Shown here: positions 60,591 to 64,000 of the stretch, piece by piece | How positions within the stretch are numbered: position 1 is the stretch's first letter | Layout: every line of letters begins with the position of its first letter | Assembly (NCBI RefSeq): GCF_022921095.1 | Contig: NZ_CP095053.1 | Location: forward strand, 62,001 to 126,000 | DNA from: Hymenobacter aerilatus | Lineage (GTDB): Bacteria; Bacteroidota; Bacteroidia; Cytophagales; Hymenobacteraceae | Reading direction: 5' to 3' | DNA length: 64,000 nucleotides | Notes under the pieces: model-generated | What the model was told of the DNA's origin: nothing | The model's input: only the letters and a program-made list of their open reading frames with translations | Databases searched by the model: none | Position numbers and translations under genes: made by a program

Positions 60591-60652
60591 ATGAATAGGA
60601 CATATAGATGTGAACGATAGTAAGAGGCTCACACTTTGCCAAGCGTTGCATG

Positions 60653-61039
60653 TCACTTCTCCAGCCGCCGCACTTTCAGCACATTATTTTCCAAAGACAC
60701 GATTTCCAAACGGTACTCCGGCTCCTGTTTGTCTTCAAAGGAGACAAGCACGATATGGTCGCCATCCATTTTCCAGGTGCCTTCGTGGCCTTCCAGGCCA
60801 TCGGTGGGGGCAATGTCGTACTGCGTGAACAAGCCTGCGCGGTCGAAGGCGAAGCCGGTGCGGCCCCGCGAGGGCGGAAACGCATAGGTGTTTGGGCGGT
60901 AAACGAGTACGCCATCTTGATCTTCCTCGTGGGCATGCAGCCAGGTGCCCTCCAGCTTGCGCAGGTTAAGGTCGGAACGCGTGCATGTAGACGCCAGCAA
61001 CAGGATGCTCAGAAAACCGAGGAGAGAAAAAAGGCGCAT
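60653..61039 (-). CDS. Small lipoprotein, array member 3
   Basis: 128 residues from the ATG at 61039: a lipobox ASTC near residue 19, then LEGTWLHAHEED, VYRPNTYAFPPSRG, RTGFAFDRAGLFTQYDIAP and LEIVSLENNVLKVRRLEK. It shares about 20 residues without change with member 2. It is the first gene of the minus-strand tandem set, with gaps of 62 and 75 bases between genes. No family name is known to me. Confidence 0.8.
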   Translation of the reverse strand: MRLFSLLGFLSILLLASTCTRSDLNLRKLEGTWLHAHEEDQDGVLVYRPNTYAFPPSRGRTGFAFDRAGLFTQYDIAPTDGLEGHEGTWKMDGDHIVLVSFEDKQEPEYRLEIVSLENNVLKVRRLEK

Positions 61040-61254
61040 AGTACCCAAGTCAAATAAAATGAAAACGGCGTGAGCTGCAAACAGGGCAGCGCTTGGTCTG
61101 AAACGTACGTAACGGTATATACGGCAACCACCTCGCTAGAGGTCTGTTGAAGCAAAACGGGGCGTAAGCTACCAGTTTGCCCGTATCTTTACCGAGCTGC
61201 GCCCTACCTGGCCTCGGCGCCCCGCGCGGCCCTACCACCTAAGTTCCCTACCCC

Positions 61255-63006
61255 GTGACCAATCGTGACCTGATTCGGGCTTTTAAACTGGCGGCTCAGC
61301 TGCTGGAGCTGCACGACGAGAATCCGTTTAAAATCCGCGCCTACGAAGGCACTGCCAATGCTCTCGATCAGCTCAACTTTCAGGTGGCCGATGTGGAGCG
61401 TACGGGCCTGCCCGACCGCACCGGCCTGAGCAAAAGCGCCGCTGCTCGCGTGGCCGAGCTGCTCGATACGGGCTCGTTTGACGAGCTTACGCGTCTGCTG
61501 GCCCTCACGCCGCCCGGCGTAGTAGAGCTGCTGAACATCAAAGGCATCGGTCCTAAGAAGATCCGCCAGTTGTGGCGCGAGGCCGGTATCGAGAGTCCCG
61601 AGCAGCTGCGCGAAGCCGCCGAGCAGGACCAGATCAGCAAGCTGAAAGGCTTCGGCAAAAAGACCCAGGATACTATTTTGGCAGCGCTGGAGTTCACCAG
61701 CCAAAGCAAAGGCAAGCTGCTGTTCCCGCAGGCCGAGGCCCTGGCCGCCGACCTGCAAGCCCGCCTGCGCGAAGCCCTGCGCACCGAGCAGATAGCTGTG
61801 GCCGGAGAGCTGCGCCGTAGCCTCGAAACCATCGAAACGGTGGTGTTGGTGGCAGCCACGTCTACCCCCGACCGCGGCCACGAGGCTCTACATGCGCTGG
61901 AAGGTCTCACCGCCGAGCCTACCCAATGCGGGGTGTACTGCTGGCGCGGCACCGCCACCGAGTCGGGCGTGAAGGTGCAGGTGCATTTCGTGACCAAGGA
62001 GAACTTCACCAACCAGCTGTTTCTGCTGACCGGCAACGAAGCACACCTCACCGAAGCCCTACCTAGCACCGCGCCCGGCCAGCCGGCCACCCTGCGGCAA
62101 TTGGTGAAAAAAGAGAAGTTTTATCAAGAAGAAGCCATCTACGAGAAAGCTGGCTTGCAATACGTGGTGCCTGAGTTGCGCGAGGGTAGGGGCGAACTGA
62201 CCTTGGCCAAAGAGCAGAAAATTCCGCGCCTGCTGGAGGAAACCGACCTGCGCGGCTCCCTGCACAACCACAGCACCTACTCCGACGGTGCCCATACCCT
62301 GCGCCAGATGGCCGAGTGGCTGCGCGACCATCAGTACCAGTACCTCGGCATTTGCGACCACTCGCAGGCAGCGCACTACGCCAATGGCCTCACGCCAGAG
62401 CGTGTGCGCCAGCAGCAGCAGGAAATCGACCAGCTGAACCAGGAGCTAGCGCCGTTTCGCATTTTCAAGGGTATTGAGTGCGATATTCTGAGTGATGGGG
62501 CGTTGGACTACACACCTGATGTGCTCAACTCCTTCGATTTTGTGGTGGCCTCCGTGCACAGCAACTTGCGCATGGATGAGCGCAAAGCCACCGAGCGGAT
62601 GCTGCGCGCCATCGAAAATCCCTACTGCACCATGCTGGGCCACCCCACCGGCCGCCTACTGTTGCGCCGGGAGGGCTACCCACTCGATTTTAAAGCCATT
62701 ATCGATGCTTGCGCCAAGCATGGGGTTATCATTGAAATCAACGCTAACCCCTGGCGCCTCGATCTGGACTGGCGCTGGGTGCGCTACGCCCTCGACCAGG
62801 GCGTGCGCCTCAGCATCAACCCCGACGCCCACCACACCGATGGCTACGCCGATATGCGCTACGGCGTGCTGATGGGCCGTAAAGGAATGCTGACGCCCGA
62901 AATGACTTTCAATGCGCTAGCGGTGGAGGAAGTGGACGCGTATTTTGCGGCGCGGAAGGCCAACATCAAGCCGCCGCTGGAGTACAAAAAATCGTTGTTT
63001 GAGTAA
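61255..63006 (+). CDS. PolX-family protein with inactive polymerase site and intact PHP nuclease
   Basis: 583 residues from the GTG at 61255 (no ATG precedes; residue 1 fits the family). Domain order is as in bacterial PolX: helix-hairpin-helix/8-kDa-like part (LNIKGIGPKKIRQLW near 95; LKGFGKKTQDTIL near 130), palm (about 180-320), and C-terminal PHP phosphoesterase (about 330-570). In the palm, AGELRRSLETIETVVLVA has Thr195 and Val197 where active PolX has the DxD aspartates, and Gln242 (VKVQVHFV) replaces the third aspartate. The PHP ligands are kept: His337, His339, Asp344, His369, Glu408, His435, His463, Asp524, His526. It is likely a nuclease or AP-site enzyme without polymerase activity. 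A GT9 gene starts 9 bases later. Confidence 0.9.
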   Translation: MTNRDLIRAFKLAAQLLELHDENPFKIRAYEGTANALDQLNFQVADVERTGLPDRTGLSKSAAARVAELLDTGSFDELTRLLALTPPGVVELLNIKGIGPKKIRQLWREAGIESPEQLREAAEQDQISKLKGFGKKTQDTILAALEFTSQSKGKLLFPQAEALAADLQARLREALRTEQIAVAGELRRSLETIETVVLVAATSTPDRGHEALHALEGLTAEPTQCGVYCWRGTATESGVKVQVHFVTKENFTNQLFLLTGNEAHLTEALPSTAPGQPATLRQLVKKEKFYQEEAIYEKAGLQYVVPELREGRGELTLAKEQKIPRLLEETDLRGSLHNHSTYSDGAHTLRQMAEWLRDHQYQYLGICDHSQAAHYANGLTPERVRQQQQEIDQLNQELAPFRIFKGIECDILSDGALDYTPDVLNSFDFVVASVHSNLRMDERKATERMLRAIENPYCTMLGHPTGRLLLRREGYPLDFKAIIDACAKHGVIIEINANPWRLDLDWRWVRYALDQGVRLSINPDAHHTDGYADMRYGVLMGRKGMLTPEMTFNALAVEEVDAYFAARKANIKPPLEYKKSLFE

Positions 63007-63015
63007 GAAAACTGC

Positions 63016-64000
63016 ATGAAAATCCTGATTCTGCGCTTTTCCTCCATCGGCGATATTGTGCTCACTACCCCCGTGGTGCGCGCCATCCGGCAACAGCTGC
63101 CCGGCGCAGAGGTACACTTCTGCACCAAACCTGCTTACCGGGGGCTGGTCGAGTCGAACCCATACATCAAGAAAGGGCATTACCTGACTGGCTCCCTGCG
63201 CGAATTGGCAGCGGAGCTACGCGCCGAACAGTTCGACTATATCGTTGATTTGCATAATAATCTGCGCACCAGCCTGCTAAAGGTGCAACTGCGCGTGCCC
63301 AGCAGCAGCTTCGACAAGCTAAACTTACGGAAGTGGCTCCTAGTTCGCTTCAAGCTCAACCGCCTACCCCACGTGCACATCGTGGACCGCTACCTGGCTG
63401 CAGCCGCACCCCTGGGTGTGCACAACGACGGCCAGGGCCTAGATTATTTCATTCCCGAAAAAGATGAGGTAGACCTGGCTACAGCTTTGCCCGCGGGTTT
63501 CCAGCGCGGCTACGTAGCCTTTGCTATTGGGGCACAGCACGCCACTAAGCGCCTACCCGTGGAGCGCATTATTGAGCTGTGCGGGAAGTTAGGCCGCCCC
63601 GTAGTACTGCTCGGCGGCCCTGAGGATGAAAGCACTGGCCACGTGGTAGAATTGGCGTTCGAAAAGCAAGCAGCTACCCCCACACCGCCTACCCCGCAGC
63701 TTCCCGATAGCCCTTACTACTTTCCCAAGCCCCCAAGCCCTCAAGCCCCCAAGGCTCTCATTTACAACGCCTGTGGTAAATTCAACCTGCACCAATCGGC
63801 CTCGCTGGTGCGGCAGGCGCAGTTCGTGGTCAGCCACGACACCGGGCTGATGCACATTGCGGCGGCTTTCAAAAAGGAAATTTTTAGTGTGTGGGGCAAC
63901 ACAGTGCCGGCTTTTGGCATGTACCCCTACCGTACCGAGTTTCGGGTGCTGGAGGTGGAAGGGCTAGCGTGCCGACCGTGCTCCAAAATTGGCTTTGCGC
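63016..64000 (+). CDS. Family 9 glycosyltransferase (partial, runs off the window)
   Basis: The frame is open from the ATG at 63016 to the last base, 328 codons without a stop, so the 3' end is outside the window. MKILILRFSSIGDIVLTTPV is the usual GT9 start, with the following helix VRAIRQQLPGAEVHF. Later come GAQHATKRLP, VLLGGPEDE and SHDTGLMHIAAAF, the nucleotide-sugar half, and a CRPCSKIGF segment at the end. Between the last two a Pro/Gln/Ala-rich insert (about residues 215-250) has a repetitive CCCAAGC pattern at DNA level (63724-63756). It follows the PolX gene by 9 bases and is probably co-transcribed. Confidence 0.9.
   Translation, partial: MKILILRFSSIGDIVLTTPVVRAIRQQLPGAEVHFCTKPAYRGLVESNPYIKKGHYLTGSLRELAAELRAEQFDYIVDLHNNLRTSLLKVQLRVPSSSFDKLNLRKWLLVRFKLNRLPHVHIVDRYLAAAAPLGVHNDGQGLDYFIPEKDEVDLATALPAGFQRGYVAFAIGAQHATKRLPVERIIELCGKLGRPVVLLGGPEDESTGHVVELAFEKQAATPTPPTPQLPDSPYYFPKPPSPQAPKALIYNACGKFNLHQSASLVRQAQFVVSHDTGLMHIAAAFKKEIFSVWGNTVPAFGMYPYRTEFRVLEVEGLACRPCSKIGFA

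Overview
The window looks like chromosomal DNA of a GC-rich Bacteroidota, most likely a Hymenobacter-type cytophagal bacterium. The support is internal: a type IX secretion C-terminal sorting tail, two SusC/TonB-type outer-membrane proteins, OmpA proteins with thrombospondin type-3 repeats, a DUF4252 lipoprotein, and promoters of the Bacteroidota type (TTG, about 20 bases, TAnnTTTG or TAnnTTGC) instead of sigma-70 hexamers. No phage, insertion sequence, rRNA operon or CRISPR array is visible. Both window edges cut genes: an efflux outer-membrane protein on the left and a family-9 glycosyltransferase on the right.

Layout. 1-2.8 kb is an efflux operon (TolC-type channel end, SMR transporter, response regulator, sensor kinase), followed by a possible resolvase scrap and tRNA-Arg(ACG). 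3.2-9.7 kb holds a VTT membrane protein, a DUF2167 protein, a cystathionine gamma-synthase-type PLP enzyme, an MBL-fold hydrolase, a GT-C-like membrane protein and an SGNH lipoprotein. 10-15.5 kb carries a TonB receptor, a T9SS cargo protein and an OmpA lipoprotein divergent from accD. 16.9-19.1 kb is a cluster of three glycine-zipper envelope proteins, two of them OmpA paralogues. 19-30 kb is mixed housekeeping: an endonuclease III-like glycosylase, radical SAM, gamma-carbonic anhydrase, CNNM/CorC, DsbD, asparaginase, Lrp, thioredoxin and a ClC channel. 30-41.8 kb has dnaE, a fatty acid desaturase, a LysM transglycosylase, a large outer-membrane beta-barrel and an M28 peptidase.

42.2-47.2 kb is a compact surface-glycan operon (DegT aminotransferase, flippase, WbqC, NeuD-like acyltransferase, GT2). 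It is followed on the other strand by an O-methyltransferase, a DUF4184 membrane protein and a stand-alone SRA/YDG domain. 50-55 kb carries an M16 peptidase, two divergent GT9 transferases and a prolidase-type aminopeptidase. 55-61 kb is envelope and hypothetical genes, an EVE-domain protein and a tandem array of three related small lipoproteins. 61.3-63 kb is a PolX-family protein whose polymerase aspartates all appear to be replaced while the PHP nuclease site is intact.

The least ordinary item is on the minus strand at 27.57-27.68 kb: a complete but atypical class II tRNA cloverleaf with anticodon CTC, G as discriminator and a 46-base variable region. It is followed by two hairpins that share the same ten-base loop. 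Other oddities are a perfect 40-bp inverted repeat at 6.4 kb, a dispersed repeat found at 21.6 and 50.0 kb, and a window-wide excess of the sequence CTACCC/GGGTAG that even imposes the unusual Gly-Arg codon pair GGT AGG.
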